DNA from: Marinomonas aquiplantarum
GTDB taxonomy: Bacteria; Pseudomonadota; Gammaproteobacteria; Pseudomonadales; Marinomonadaceae
Reading direction: 5' to 3'
Assembly: GCF_003314975.1 (NCBI RefSeq)
Contig: NZ_QNRF01000002.1
Location: forward strand, 1-64,000
Length of the DNA: 64,000 nt
A model generated the notes under the pieces. The model ran no database searches. It had not been told where the DNA came from and worked only from the letters and a program-made list of their open reading frames with translations. The translations under genes were made by a program, and so were the position numbers. Positions 16,643-26,557 of this stretch are shown here, piece after piece (the first letter of the stretch is position 1; every line of letters starts with the position of its first letter).

Positions 16643-17563
16643 ATGAATGGCCAACTAATGAAAGAGTTGGAAGAGCTGGGTGGGGAAATACGTCCAGCCA
16701 GCTTAAAAAAGTGTGATGAAATCATCATAGATCAACCAGGCTTTAGCGCCGTTATTGCTCTATGGGGCGGGCACTTGGTGAGCTTTACGCCATCAGGTCA
16801 GCCTGATCTCTTGTTTCAATCAGAAAATAAAGGCGGTGAAGGTCGCTTTGGGCGTCGCCATTTTGGGGTGCCTGTGTGCTGGCCTTGGTTCGGTGCCAAT
16901 GAAGAACAGGAAGATTTTCCCGCGCACGGATTGGCGCGTTATTTTCGTTGGGAATTTATTGAAGCAGGGCGCTTTAAAAACGGCGATGTAAAAATTGTCA
17001 TCCGTCTGGCGTCAGAAGACCACCCATTGATTGAAGAAATGTGGCCTTATGCCTTTGAGCTGCGTCAGGTGTTTCGTTTCTCTAGCAAAGGTTTTCGCAT
17101 TAACTTTACCGCGGCCAATCTATCCGATAAGCCAATGCCGGTAAGCGAAGCCCTGCATACTTATTTCCATGTAGCGGATAACAAAACAGCGCAAGTGCAT
17201 GGTCTAGATCAAGTTACTTATATTGATAAGTTTGATGAAGGGCGTGAGTTTCAGCAGCAAGGCGTGGTGACGCCTTGTAACCACATGGATCGAGTATATG
17301 TCTCTTCACCAGAAGAATGCGAGATACATGATCCAGACTTGCAGCGCCGCTTGATAATTCAAACGGAAGGCAGTGGCAGTACGATTCTTTGGAATCCAGG
17401 CGGGAAATTAGCAAAGAAACGAGCGGATATGGACAAAGAGGACTATCGTCGCTTTGTGTGTGTTGAAGCCGGTAATGCTTTGTCTGATGCTTATGTGATT
17501 GCGCCAGGTGACATTCACCAATTGAAGCTAAAGGTGAAACATAAGCCGTTAACGGAAGACTAG
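16643..17563 (+). CDS. D-hexose-6-phosphate mutarotase (YeaD family)
   Basis: 306 residues, aldose-1-epimerase-like beta-sandwich. YeaD hallmarks are GGHLVSFTPSGQPDLLFQSE, RFGRRHFGVPVCWPWFG, HGLARYFRWEF, EALHTYFHV and FVCVEAGN, including the catalytic His and Glu positions. It interconverts anomers of glucose-6-phosphate and related hexose phosphates in the cytoplasm. A single gene with GGGG shortly before ATG and a terminator directly after. The 229-bp gap upstream (16414-16642) holds no gene and presumably both divergent promoters. Confidence 0.9.
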   Translation: MNGQLMKELEELGGEIRPASLKKCDEIIIDQPGFSAVIALWGGHLVSFTPSGQPDLLFQSENKGGEGRFGRRHFGVPVCWPWFGANEEQEDFPAHGLARYFRWEFIEAGRFKNGDVKIVIRLASEDHPLIEEMWPYAFELRQVFRFSSKGFRINFTAANLSDKPMPVSEALHTYFHVADNKTAQVHGLDQVTYIDKFDEGREFQQQGVVTPCNHMDRVYVSSPEECEIHDPDLQRRLIIQTEGSGSTILWNPGGKLAKKRADMDKEDYRRFVCVEAGNALSDAYVIAPGDIHQLKLKVKHKPLTED

Positions 17564-17588
17564 ACTTTCTGTTGGCTGTCCCATTAAA

Positions 17589-17627
17589 AAAACCGCTGGA
17601 TACTTTATGCATTCAGCGGTTTTTTTG
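17589..17627. terminator. Bidirectional terminator between the mutarotase and crc
   Basis: AACCGCTG (17591-17598) / CAGCGGTT (17614-17621), flanked by an A run on the left and T run on the right, between two convergent genes. Confidence 0.88.
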
Positions 17628-17642
17628 TGATCTCTTAAACAC

Positions 17643-18419
17643 TTAGTCTAAGTTGTATTCCATAATCAATGGCGCGTGGTCAGAAAAGCGCTGACCTTTG
17701 TAGATGGTGCCGCCTTGAATTAAGTTTTTCAGACCTGGTGTGGCGATTTGATAATCCAAACGACCACCTTCATCTAACTTCCAAGCGCGCTCATAGTCAG
17801 GCCACCAAGTGTATTGCTTGTCTTGCTTATTCACTTGACGGAAAGCATCGATGTATTCCAGCTCGTTAAAGATTTCATTAATCCATTTGCGCTCTTCTGG
17901 TAAGAAACCAGAGTTACGCTGATTCACAAACCAGCTACTGACGTCGATCGGAGAGCGAGCCACATTCGCTGTGCCGCAGAAAATAAATTCGCGACGCTTA
18001 CGGCGAGTTTTAATCAAATGATTCTTAAAACCTTCCATAAAGCGATATTTGTGTTCTTGCAGCGCTTCTTCGTGATTCGATCCGTGCGGTGTTAAAAAAG
18101 CACCAATGCTCACCTTATCAAAATCTGCCTGAATGAAACGACCTTCAAAGTCACATTCAGGAAAGCCCATGCCAGTCATAATGGCTTTTGGCATGCTCTT
18201 ACAGTAAATGGCAACCCCAGCTTGATCTGGGTTTTCCATCGAATCAAAGAAATATGTGTTGTATTCAGGTGGAAAGAAAACGCTGTCATTTAGGCTGCGT
18301 TCATCGACCTGTATGTCTTGTAGACACACAACATCTGGGTTCTGACGAACCATCCATTCAAAAAAGCCGCGATCGGCTGCTTGTTTTATACCGTTTACAT
18401 TAAGGCTGATGACCTTCAT
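17643..18419 (-). CDS. crc: Catabolite repression control protein Crc (exonuclease III fold)
   Basis: 258 residues, exonuclease III/endonuclease-phosphatase fold. It matches Pseudomonas Crc rather than a true ExoIII: SLNVNGIK near the N terminus, VVCLQD, RFIQADFDKVSI, the basic KTRRKRREFIFCG stretch, and the same location divergent from pyrE. Catalytic residues are altered: the metal Glu of ExoIII's LQE is Asp35, and the GDxN active-site Asp is Thr150 in CGTAN (149-152). The late SDHAP motif (246-250) is kept, unlike Pseudomonas Crc. Known Crc works with Hfq to repress translation of catabolic mRNAs and lacks nuclease activity; the same is inferred here. A residual nuclease role cannot be excluded. 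Confidence 0.85.
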   Translation of the reverse strand: MKVISLNVNGIKQAADRGFFEWMVRQNPDVVCLQDIQVDERSLNDSVFFPPEYNTYFFDSMENPDQAGVAIYCKSMPKAIMTGMGFPECDFEGRFIQADFDKVSIGAFLTPHGSNHEEALQEHKYRFMEGFKNHLIKTRRKRREFIFCGTANVARSPIDVSSWFVNQRNSGFLPEERKWINEIFNELEYIDAFRQVNKQDKQYTWWPDYERAWKLDEGGRLDYQIATPGLKNLIQGGTIYKGQRFSDHAPLIMEYNLD

Positions 18420-18536
18420 TTCTGGTCCCTACAATTCCTAGCCGTGTGTTATATTAGCGCCTATCCTAAGTTAGCATGGCTTTTTATACCATCTTGGTGA
18501 CGCTGTGTTGTGAATTTTTATCTTTCTGGAGCCGGT

Positions 18537-19184
18537 ATGAAACCTTACCAAAGAGACTTTATCGAATTCGCTATTGAGCAAAACGTTTTGCGCTTTGGCG
18601 AATTTACACTTAAATCAGGCCGCGTAAGTCCTTACTTTTTTAATGCAGGCTTATTTAGCTCAGGCCAAGCATTAGCGAAGTTAGGCCGTTTTTACGCTGC
18701 CTCTCTCATGGAAGCAAATGTTCCATTTGATGTTCTTTTTGGCCCTGCTTACAAGGGCATTCCATTGGCTACGACCACAGCCGTTGCCTTGTATGATCAT
18801 CATAATCTAGATACACCATACGTATTCAACCGCAAAGAAGCAAAAACTCACGGTGAAGGCGGCTCTCTAGTTGGCGCTGCTCTTGCTGGTCGCGTCATGA
18901 TCATTGATGACGTGATTACCGCAGGAACCGCCATCCGTGAAGTCATGGCCATTATCCAACAAGCGAACGCGTCGCCTGCTGGTGTTCTTATCGCATTGGA
19001 TCGTCAAGAACGAGGCCAAGGCGAATTATCTGCCATTCAAGAAGTTGAACGAGACTTTGGTATGCCGGTTATCAGCATCGTGTCGCTCAACGACATCATG
19101 ACTTATTTGGCTGAGCAGGACTCTCCAGAGTTTGCCCAGCATTTGGACGCGGTAAAAGCTTACCGAGACCAGTACGGAATCTAA
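18537..19184 (+). CDS. pyrE: Orotate phosphoribosyltransferase
   Basis: 215 residues, near-colinear with E. coli PyrE from [27 protein letters not shown]-binding motif [15 protein letters not shown], plus [18 protein letters not shown] and the flexible-loop region [16 protein letters not shown]. It converts orotate and PRPP to OMP in pyrimidine synthesis. ATG 18537 is chosen from homology and the GGAG site; an upstream GTG at 18510 would add nine unlikely residues. Divergent from crc, as in Pseudomonas. Confidence 0.96.
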   Translation: MKPYQRDFIEFAIEQNVLRFGEFTLKSGRVSPYFFNAGLFSSGQALAKLGRFYAASLMEANVPFDVLFGPAYKGIPLATTTAVALYDHHNLDTPYVFNRKEAKTHGEGGSLVGAALAGRVMIIDDVITAGTAIREVMAIIQQANASPAGVLIALDRQERGQGELSAIQEVERDFGMPVISIVSLNDIMTYLAEQDSPEFAQHLDAVKAYRDQYGI

Positions 19185-19191
19185 CTATAGT

Positions 19192-19220
19192 GCTAAGGCT
19201 CAGCGTGGCTGAGTCTTAGC
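19192..19220. terminator. Hairpin between pyrE and slmA
   Basis: Imperfect inverted repeat GCTAAGGCTCAG / CTGAGTCTTAGC with a five-base loop, overlapping the slmA stop codon. No clear T tract, so it is a weaker call for a shared convergent terminator. Confidence 0.5.
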
Positions 19221-19809
19221 GATTCTGCATCAAGTTTTGTGCCAAGATAGGCCATTGCTCTTGCCAAGCTTCCATAGGCTTAGTTTTGAACTCACTGCGT
19301 ACGTAATGACGCACTTTGCCTTCAATCACGGCCAATAAAAAATCTGCCGTTGGTGCGACCCCCATTTTAGATCGTAAGCCTTGCTTCAAGTCGGCTTCGC
19401 GAATCACCTGCTTCAGCTGTGTTTCGATGCGATCAAACAATTGTGCAATACGCACTCTGAGGCGTTCCGTCTCACCAGACAAAGCGTCTGCTGTGAGCAA
19501 TCGACACATGCCTGGGTTCTGCTGAGCAAATCCGAGAATCAAGGTCATCATCATTTCAATACGAGACACTACGTCACTTTCTTCTTGAATAATACGGTTG
19601 ATACGAGAAAAAAGAGATTCTTCAATAAATTCGATCAAGCCTTCAAACATCTTCGCCTTACTTGGAAAGTGGCGATATAGCGCAGCTTCTGAAACACCGA
19701 CTTGCTTGGCAAGTGCAGCCGTTGTGATGCGAGCACCTGGGCTGCTTTCTAGCATTTGTGCTAATGCTTGCAAGATTTGAGTGCGGCGATCGATTTTTTT
19801 ATTGCTCAT
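19216..19809 (-). CDS. slmA: Nucleoid occlusion factor SlmA
   Basis: 197 residues, TetR-type. The N-terminal helix-turn-helix ends ITTAALAKQVGVSEAALYRHFPSKAKMFEGLIEF, and the all-helical C-terminal domain matches SlmA along its length. It binds chromosomal SBS sites and antagonises FtsZ polymerisation over the nucleoid. The order slmA between pyrE and argB/dut/coaBC is conserved in gammaproteobacteria. Convergent with pyrE. Confidence 0.93.
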   Translation of the reverse strand: MSNKKIDRRTQILQALAQMLESSPGARITTAALAKQVGVSEAALYRHFPSKAKMFEGLIEFIEESLFSRINRIIQEESDVVSRIEMMMTLILGFAQQNPGMCRLLTADALSGETERLRVRIAQLFDRIETQLKQVIREADLKQGLRSKMGVAPTADFLLAVIEGKVRHYVRSEFKTKPMEAWQEQWPILAQNLMQNR

Positions 19810-19865
19810 GGTCTCGTACCCAGTAATAACCTATTGTCGACATTTTGTTAATGATGTGAGCCTGA

Positions 19866-21055
<1,190 letters not shown>

Positions 21056-21060
<5 letters not shown>

Positions 21061-21085
21061 AAGGGTGAGTTTTACTCACCCTTTT
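21056..21085 (-). terminator. Terminator after dut
   Basis: AAGGGTGAGT / ACTCACCCTT arms around 21061-21082; on the minus strand the stem is followed by TTTTCCC. It lies just past the dut stop. Confidence 0.82.
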
Positions 21086-21095
21086 GGAGTGGGTT

Positions 21096-21554
21096 TTATT
21101 TTGTGCCAGTATGACCGAAACCGCCGGCACCGCGTTCGGTCTCTTCAAATTCCTTCACAATATCAAACTCCGCTTGTACTACTGGAAGCAATACAAGCTG
21201 TGCAACACGTTCACCAGGCTCGATGACAAAACTAGTGTTGCCACGGTTCCAACAGGACACCATTAGTTCGCCTTGGTAGTCTGAATCGATTAGGCCAACT
21301 AGGTTACCTAACACGATACCGTGTTTATGACCTAAACCAGAACGCGGCAAAATAGTCGCCGCCAGATTTGGGTCTTGAATATAAATGGACAGACCAGTCG
21401 GTAATAAAGTGGTTTCACCTGGTGCCAATTCGATGGACTTATCTAGGCAGGCTCTTAAGTCCAATCCTGCTGAGCCCTCGGTGGCATAGGTTGGTAATGG
21501 AATTTCGTTACCAATTTTATCGTTAACGATTTTTAGTTGAATAGCTTGTTTCAT
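21096..21554 (-). CDS. dut: dUTP diphosphatase
   Basis: 152 residues with all five trimeric dUTPase motifs in order: [43 protein letters not shown] and the C-terminal [10 protein letters not shown]. It hydrolyses dUTP to dUMP, protecting DNA from uracil and feeding dTTP synthesis. Ten bases after coaBC on the same strand and probably cotranscribed. Confidence 0.96.
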   Translation of the reverse strand: MKQAIQLKIVNDKIGNEIPLPTYATEGSAGLDLRACLDKSIELAPGETTLLPTGLSIYIQDPNLAATILPRSGLGHKHGIVLGNLVGLIDSDYQGELMVSCWNRGNTSFVIEPGERVAQLVLLPVVQAEFDIVKEFEETERGAGGFGHTGTK

Positions 21555-21563
21555 GAGAGTCTC

Positions 21564-22793
21564 TTAATCTGCTGATGAGGATTGAGTGTGTTGGTAAATA
21601 TGTTCTACCAGCTGCATGGCCAGTTGTTGTTTGCTGGCTTTTTCTGGTGACCATGTTTTCTCGTGTGTGATCACGGTGACTTGGTTTTCGTCCTGATTAA
21701 AACCTATGTCACTGCGTGACACGTCATTGGCAATGATCATATCTAAGCCTTTGCGTTCAAGTTTGCCTTTCGCGTAGGCGATTACGTCTTGTGTCTCAGC
21801 GGCAAAGCCAACCATACAATTTGCGCCTTTCTGTTCGGCAATCGTGGCAATAATGTCAGGGTTTTTCACTAAGGTCAGTTGCAGTTCATCCCTGTTGGTT
21901 TGCTTCTTCATTTTTTGATGGCTTTGGGACTTCATTTTGAAATCCGCCACCGCCGCCGCCCCGATAAAGACATCTGCTGTTTTTGTCATGGCTTGTTGGC
22001 AAGCCGTTAACATATCATCGGCACTTTTTACCTTTACCAATGTCACGCCTTGAGGAGCGGAGAGAGTCACAGGTCCAGAAATTAGGGTGACCTTAGCGCC
22101 GCGTAATTGTGCCGCTTGAGCCAATGCATAGCCCATTTTACCGGAACTGTGGTTGCTGATATAGCGAACCGGATCGATGGCTTCCATAGTGGGGCCTGCG
22201 GTAATCACCCAATGTTGTCCGTTTAAGTCTTGTGGTATTGACTCTGCAGCCAGGTTGTCATTTAAATAGGTGAAAATATCGGCGGGTTCGGTCATGCGGC
22301 CAGGGCCTACATCGCCACAAGCTTGCGCACCATCGGCTGGGCCTACGCTCAGTACGCCTCGTTGAGCCAAGGTGTCCGCGTTTGCTTGAGTAGCAGGGTG
22401 TCGCCACATAGCTTGGTTCATTGCTGGAGCCAGTAGTACCGGCGCTTCAGTTGCCAAGCATAGCGTGGTCAATAAATCATTCGCCATGCCTTGGGCATAG
22501 CGTGCCATGAAATCCGCTGAGGCGGGAGCAATGACAATCAAGTCTGCCCATTTGGCGAGCTCTATGTGACCCATACCAGCTTCGGCTGTTGGGTCGAGTA
22601 GCGTGCTTCTGACAGGCTTGCCTGAGACGGCCTGTAATGTCATTTCCGTCACAAAGGCTTTGGCACCGTCTGTTAATACCACTTGAACGTCGGCGCCAGC
22701 TTTCGTCAGCAAACGAATTAATTCAATGCTTTTATACGCGGCAATGCCGCCAGTAATACCTAATAAGATGCGTTTTGCTGCTAGGTTTGACAT
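21564..22793 (-). CDS. coaBC: Bifunctional phosphopantothenoylcysteine decarboxylase / phosphopantothenate-cysteine ligase
   Basis: 409 residues. N-terminal flavoprotein CoaC domain (ILLGITGGIAAYKSIELIRLL, then HIELAKWADLIVIAPASADF and LLAPAMNQAMW) and C-terminal CoaB domain (WVITAGPTMEAIDPVRYISNHSSGKMGYALA, later KNPDII and VGFAAET). It makes 4'-phosphopantetheine in CoA synthesis. Operon with dut; divergent from radC. Confidence 0.96.
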   Translation of the reverse strand: MSNLAAKRILLGITGGIAAYKSIELIRLLTKAGADVQVVLTDGAKAFVTEMTLQAVSGKPVRSTLLDPTAEAGMGHIELAKWADLIVIAPASADFMARYAQGMANDLLTTLCLATEAPVLLAPAMNQAMWRHPATQANADTLAQRGVLSVGPADGAQACGDVGPGRMTEPADIFTYLNDNLAAESIPQDLNGQHWVITAGPTMEAIDPVRYISNHSSGKMGYALAQAAQLRGAKVTLISGPVTLSAPQGVTLVKVKSADDMLTACQQAMTKTADVFIGAAAVADFKMKSQSHQKMKKQTNRDELQLTLVKNPDIIATIAEQKGANCMVGFAAETQDVIAYAKGKLERKGLDMIIANDVSRSDIGFNQDENQVTVITHEKTWSPEKASKQQLAMQLVEHIYQHTQSSSAD

Positions 22794-22887
22794 AAAAAAC
22801 TTCTCAAGTCGTTCAGTGATCTATATGGTTAGTTTTGTAGGCAGGAAGCCGAATACAACAAGATTATCATGGATCAAGGAGTAGATC

Positions 22888-23562
22888 ATGAGTATTAAAC
22901 ACTGGCCAGAGCAGGAACGGCCTCGTGAAAAACTTATTCACCAAGGTGCAGCGTCGCTTTCAGATTCCGAGTTGCTAGCGATTTTTTTGCGTACGGGGTC
23001 TCATGGTTTAAGTGCCGTGGAAATGGCAAGGCAATTGTTACATCATTTCGGCGGTCTACGCGCTTTGCTGTCTGCTAGTCGAGAAGAATTTTGCCAAGGC
23101 TTTGGGTTGGGGGACGCGAAATACACTCAGTTGCAAGCCGTGCTTGAAATGTCAAAACGTCATTTACAAGAGCAACTCATGCGCGAAGCGGTGTTTTCCA
23201 GCGCGGAGCAGGTTCGTACTTATTTGTCCTCACAGTTACGTCATGAACAAAGAGAAGTGTTTGCCGTGTTGTTTCTAGATTCACAGCACCGTCTGATTCG
23301 TTATCAAGCACTTTTCCTTGGCACCATAGACGCGGCTGCGGTTTACCCCAGAGAAGTGGTGAAAGCTGCACTGCAACATAATGCGGCCGCCGTCATCATT
23401 GCCCACAATCACCCTAGCGGTGTCGCCGAACCCAGCCAAGCAGACATCAGTATTACGAGCCGAATTAAATCGGCGTTAGAGTTAATTGATGTGCGTTTAT
23501 TGGACCATTTTGTAGTGGGCGATGGTTCGCCTGTGTCTTTAGCTGAGCGAGGTTTAGTATGA
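22888..23562 (+). CDS. radC: RadC-family JAB1/MPN domain protein
   Basis: 224 residues. The N-terminal helix-hairpin-helix region ([27 protein letters not shown]) precedes an MPN+ metalloprotease-like domain with HNHPSG and the downstream Asp of ADISIT. Despite the name, a direct role in DNA repair is not established for this family. AAGGAG precedes the ATG. The divergent neighbour is coaBC. Confidence 0.93.
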   Translation: MSIKHWPEQERPREKLIHQGAASLSDSELLAIFLRTGSHGLSAVEMARQLLHHFGGLRALLSASREEFCQGFGLGDAKYTQLQAVLEMSKRHLQEQLMREAVFSSAEQVRTYLSSQLRHEQREVFAVLFLDSQHRLIRYQALFLGTIDAAAVYPREVVKAALQHNAAAVIIAHNHPSGVAEPSQADISITSRIKSALELIDVRLLDHFVVGDGSPVSLAERGLV

Positions 23563-23771
23563 GGTTACTTGCTTCAATGAGCCTTAGAATCGGCTTGTTA
23601 AAACTAAATTGATCATTTTTTGATAAATGATTTGATTGAAGCTCAGTGCTGTGAGAGAATTCGCGCCGCTATTCCTCGGTACGGGATTTTTTTGGATCAT
23701 CCGGATTCATGCTCCGCCTGAGGAAGTGAAGCACACTTCCAACAATTTCTGGATAGCAAAAGGTATTTAAT
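23563..23771 (+). promoter_or_regulatory. rpmB leader with hairpin
   Basis: A 209-bp leader ahead of rpmB-rpmG with AT-rich promoter-like sequence near 23600-23640 and a perfect stem GGAAGTG (23722-23728) / CACTTCC (23734-23740). It may carry a ribosomal-protein autoregulatory structure; this is inference only. Confidence 0.4.
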
Positions 23772-24008
23772 ATGTCTCGCGTATGTCAAGTTACTGGGAA
23801 GCGTCCTGTTACAGGTAACAACGTTTCTCACTCAAAGCGTCGCACTAAGCGCCGTTTTCTTCCTAACCTTCACTGGCACCGTTTTTGGGTTGACAGCGAA
23901 AACCGTTATGTTCGTATCCGTGTGTCTTCTAAAGGTATGCGTATTATCGATAAAAAAGGCATCGATGCAGTTCTTGCTGACATGCGTGCTAACGGCGAAA
24001 AAGTATAA
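23772..24008 (+). CDS. rpmB: 50S ribosomal protein L28
   Basis: 78 residues, the standard bL28 length. [28 protein letters not shown] at the N terminus is diagnostic. It is a basic large-subunit protein and is followed after 11 bases by rpmG, the usual pairing. Confidence 0.98.
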   Translation: MSRVCQVTGKRPVTGNNVSHSKRRTKRRFLPNLHWHRFWVDSENRYVRIRVSSKGMRIIDKKGIDAVLADMRANGEKV

Positions 24009-24019
24009 GGAACTGAATC

Positions 24020-24190
24020 ATGGCTTCTAAAGGCGCTCGCGATCTAATTCGCATGGTATCTTCTGCTGGTACTGGTCATTTTTACACAACTGACAAGAAC
24101 AAGCGAAATACTCCAGACAAACTTGAAATGAAAAAGTTTGATCCTGTTGTACGTAAGCACGTTATGTACAAAGAAGCGAAAATTAAATAA
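24020..24190 (+). CDS. rpmG: 50S ribosomal protein L33
   Basis: 56 residues read directly from the sequence ([15 protein letters not shown]... ending VMYKEAKIK). It is the zinc-free form of bL33: the usual CxxC pairs are absent (SSAGTGHFY occupies the first site). AAGGAA lies upstream of the ATG. Second gene of the rpmB-rpmG operon, with a terminator close behind. Confidence 0.97.
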   Translation: MASKGARDLIRMVSSAGTGHFYTTDKNKRNTPDKLEMKKFDPVVRKHVMYKEAKIK

Positions 24191-24212
24191 TTTTTGTTTC
24201 TTGCAAAAGAAG

Positions 24213-24238
24213 ACCGACTCAATGAGTCGGTTTTTTTG
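24213..24238 (+). terminator. Terminator after rpmG
   Basis: ACCGACTC / GAGTCGGT arms (24213-24231) with a three-base loop, followed by seven T residues. Confidence 0.93.
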
Positions 24239-24302
24239 TATCTAGTAGATATACTTTGTTCATTCGGTCAGTATTTTATCGGTCTTGTTATTGAGGTTTG
24301 TG

Positions 24303-25121
24303 ATGCCTGAATTACCTGAAGTGGAAACCACGATGCGCGGTATTGAGCCACACTTGGTGGGGCAAAAAATCGCAAAAGTAGACATTCGCCAGCCACAATT
24401 ACGTTGGTTGATTACTCCTGAATTAAGCCAAGATATTTTAGAGCAGGAAGTGGTAAAGGTATCTCGTCGTGGTAAATACATAGGTGTTCATACGGCAAAA
24501 GGTACTATGATTATCCACTTAGGCATGTCGGGCAGTTTGTACTTTGTGCCAGCGAATACGCCACCTTTGTTTCATGATCATGTGGATTTTCAAATCGCTG
24601 ATACGGATCAATGGTTGCGTTATACAGATCCGCGTCGTTTCGGTGCTATTTTGTGGACCACTGATGACTGGCTAGAGCATGATTTGTTAAGTCACCTAGG
24701 CCCTGAACCTCTGTCGGATGAATTTGATGTGGATTACTTCTATGCCAAAGCCAAAGGCCGTAAAGTACCCATTAAAACCTTTGTAATGGACAGCAAAGTA
24801 GTGGTGGGTGTTGGTAATATTTATGCGAATGAAGCTTTGTTTATGGCCGGGATTCGTCCAACGCGTATGGCTGGAAATATTTCTAAAGTTAGAATGCGTA
24901 AATTACTTGAGTGCATTAAAATAGTGCTTGCCAATGCCATTAAGCAAGGTGGCACTACATTGAAAGATTTTGTTGGTGGTGATGGTAAGCCTGGGTATTT
25001 CAAACAGGAACTGGCGGTGTACGGCCGAGCAGGTTTGCCATGTACCCAATGCCAACAGGCTTTAACGGAAGTTCGTCAGGCGCAACGCAGTACTGTGTAT
25101 TGTGTAAAATGCCAAACTTGA
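24303..25121 (+). CDS. mutM: Formamidopyrimidine-DNA glycosylase
   Basis: 272 residues. It must start at ATG 24303 because the mature protein needs Pro as residue 1 (PELPEVETT), the nucleophile; an upstream in-frame ATG at 24285 would bury it. It also shows the helix-two-turn-helix region (VGVGNIYANEALFMAGI) and the C-terminal zinc finger CTQC...CVKC. It excises 8-oxoguanine and Fapy lesions and nicks the abasic site. Single gene. Confidence 0.96.
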   Translation: MPELPEVETTMRGIEPHLVGQKIAKVDIRQPQLRWLITPELSQDILEQEVVKVSRRGKYIGVHTAKGTMIIHLGMSGSLYFVPANTPPLFHDHVDFQIADTDQWLRYTDPRRFGAILWTTDDWLEHDLLSHLGPEPLSDEFDVDYFYAKAKGRKVPIKTFVMDSKVVVGVGNIYANEALFMAGIRPTRMAGNISKVRMRKLLECIKIVLANAIKQGGTTLKDFVGGDGKPGYFKQELAVYGRAGLPCTQCQQALTEVRQAQRSTVYCVKCQT

Positions 25122-25330
25122 CCTCTTGTTCAATTTAGGCACAAGAATTGCTGTAAATTAGCTTGATTTAGTCAATCAAATGGAAGTTTTTCGGGTGCCA
25201 CTCGATGTTTGCGCAAAAACCTTGATTAAAATGTGCATATTTCGTTGCGGTATTGTTTGAATAGGTTTATTTTTGACCAGTTAGGCAAGGTTGTATTGCC
25301 TAGATTAATTACATAAAAAGAGGAATAGGA

Positions 25331-26320
25331 ATGAAAGGTGTCTTTATTGCGTCAGTAACGGCGTTGGCCATCTCTGCAAGCATGGCTCAAGCAGCTGATC
25401 CAGCTGTGGTATACGACCAAGCGGGTAAATTCGATAAGTCTTTTAACGAAGGCGTATACAATGGCGTGAAAAAGTACACGTCTGAAACCGGTATACAAGT
25501 TCGTGAATTTGAGCCAAAGAACGAAGCTCAGGTAGAACAGGGTCTTCGTCGTTTAGCAAAACGTGGTTACTCTCCTATTGTTGCTGTTGGTTTCAACATG
25601 TCTTCTGCCGTTGAGAAAGTCGCGAAAGACTTCCCAGAAATTCATTTCAGCATCATCGATAGTGTGATTGATCTACCAAATGTTCAGTCTATCGTTTTCA
25701 AAGAGCACGAAGGTTCTTTCCTTGTCGGTGCGCTAGCGGCCATGGCTTCTAAAACTGATGCAGTCGGTTTCGTTGGTGGTATGGATATTCCTCTTATCCG
25801 TAAATTTGGTTGTGGCTACGAGCAAGGCGTGAAATACGTAACCTCTGGCGCAACAGTGTTACAGAACATGACGGGTTCAACGGGCGCAGCCTTTAACGAT
25901 CCGACCAAAGGTTCTGAGCTTGCTAAGAGCCAGTTCTCTAAAGGTGCTGACGTTGTCTTCGCAGCGGCTGGTGGAACCGGTATCGGTGTTTACCAAGCAG
26001 CAAAAGACGAAGGTAAATTGGCAATCGGTGTTGACTCTAACCAAAACCATTTGCAAGCAGGTACTATGCTGACGTCTATGGTTAAGCGTGTTGATTTAGC
26101 CGCATACAACACTTACAAGAGCGCTGCAGATGGTTCTTGGAAGCCAGGTGTTGTGGTTCTAGGTTTGGCTGAAGGCGGTGTTGACTGGGCGCTTGATGAC
26201 AACAACGCAAGCTTAATCACGGCTGACATGAAATCTAACATCCAAGATATTCGCGGTAAAATCATCGCTGGTGATATCCAGGTTCATGACTACATGTCAG
26301 ACAACACTTGTAACTACTAA
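25331..26320 (+). CDS. BMP-family ABC transporter substrate-binding protein (nucleoside type)
   Basis: 329 residues. A signal peptide ending near MAQA|AD precedes a PnrA/BMP-type periplasmic domain: YDQAGKFDKSFNEGVYNG, HFSIIDSVIDLPNVQSIVFKEHEGSFLVGALAA, and DVVFAAAGGTGIGVYQAAKD. No lipobox is seen, so it is probably soluble in the periplasm. BMP proteins bind purine or other nucleosides, and the operon ends in cytidine deaminase, so nucleosides are the probable cargo. AGAGGAATAGG precedes ATG. A strong terminator follows, separating it from the ATPase gene and favouring its excess. Confidence 0.88.
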   Translation: MKGVFIASVTALAISASMAQAADPAVVYDQAGKFDKSFNEGVYNGVKKYTSETGIQVREFEPKNEAQVEQGLRRLAKRGYSPIVAVGFNMSSAVEKVAKDFPEIHFSIIDSVIDLPNVQSIVFKEHEGSFLVGALAAMASKTDAVGFVGGMDIPLIRKFGCGYEQGVKYVTSGATVLQNMTGSTGAAFNDPTKGSELAKSQFSKGADVVFAAAGGTGIGVYQAAKDEGKLAIGVDSNQNHLQAGTMLTSMVKRVDLAAYNTYKSAADGSWKPGVVVLGLAEGGVDWALDDNNASLITADMKSNIQDIRGKIIAGDIQVHDYMSDNTCNY

Positions 26321-26332
26321 GTTATGATGAAG

Positions 26333-26368
26333 ACAGTTGCCCGCTGCTGCGGGCAACTGTTTTTTTTG
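26333..26368 (+). terminator. Terminator after the BMP protein gene
   Basis: ACAGTTGCCCGC / GCGGGCAACTGT arms within 26333-26360 followed by eight T residues. Expected to reduce read-through into the transporter genes. Confidence 0.93.
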
Positions 26369-26482
26369 TGTAAAGTATTTCATTCATAATGCTGGACGCT
26401 GTTGAATAGAAATGAGAAAAGCCAACCTTATCCATGTTTTGATAAGTATGTGCTTTTTTAACTTAAGAGAGACTTGTAATAC

Positions 26483-26502
26483 AAAACACCCTAAGGTGTT
26501 TT
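26483..26502 (+). promoter_or_regulatory. Hairpin in leader of the nucleoside transporter ATPase gene
   Basis: AAAACACC (26483-26490) / GGTGTTTT (26495-26502) with a four-base loop, 56 bp before the ATPase start. It could be a weak terminator or an mRNA 5' stem. The rest of 26369-26557 shows no gene. Confidence 0.4.
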
Positions 26503-26557
26503 CGCTTTAGAGGTAGACTCTAAGCGTTCCATTTAAGCAGACGAATAACTTTTTGAT

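Noticed and set aside
17643-18419. Annotation as a true exonuclease III (xthA)
   Set aside because: The GDxN catalytic Asp is Thr and the sequence and pyrE neighbourhood match Crc better.
25208-25217. TTTGCGCAAA palindrome upstream of the nucleoside-binding protein as a PurR-type site
   Set aside because: Ten bases only, poor match to the 16-bp PurR consensus, and no PurR is encoded in the window.
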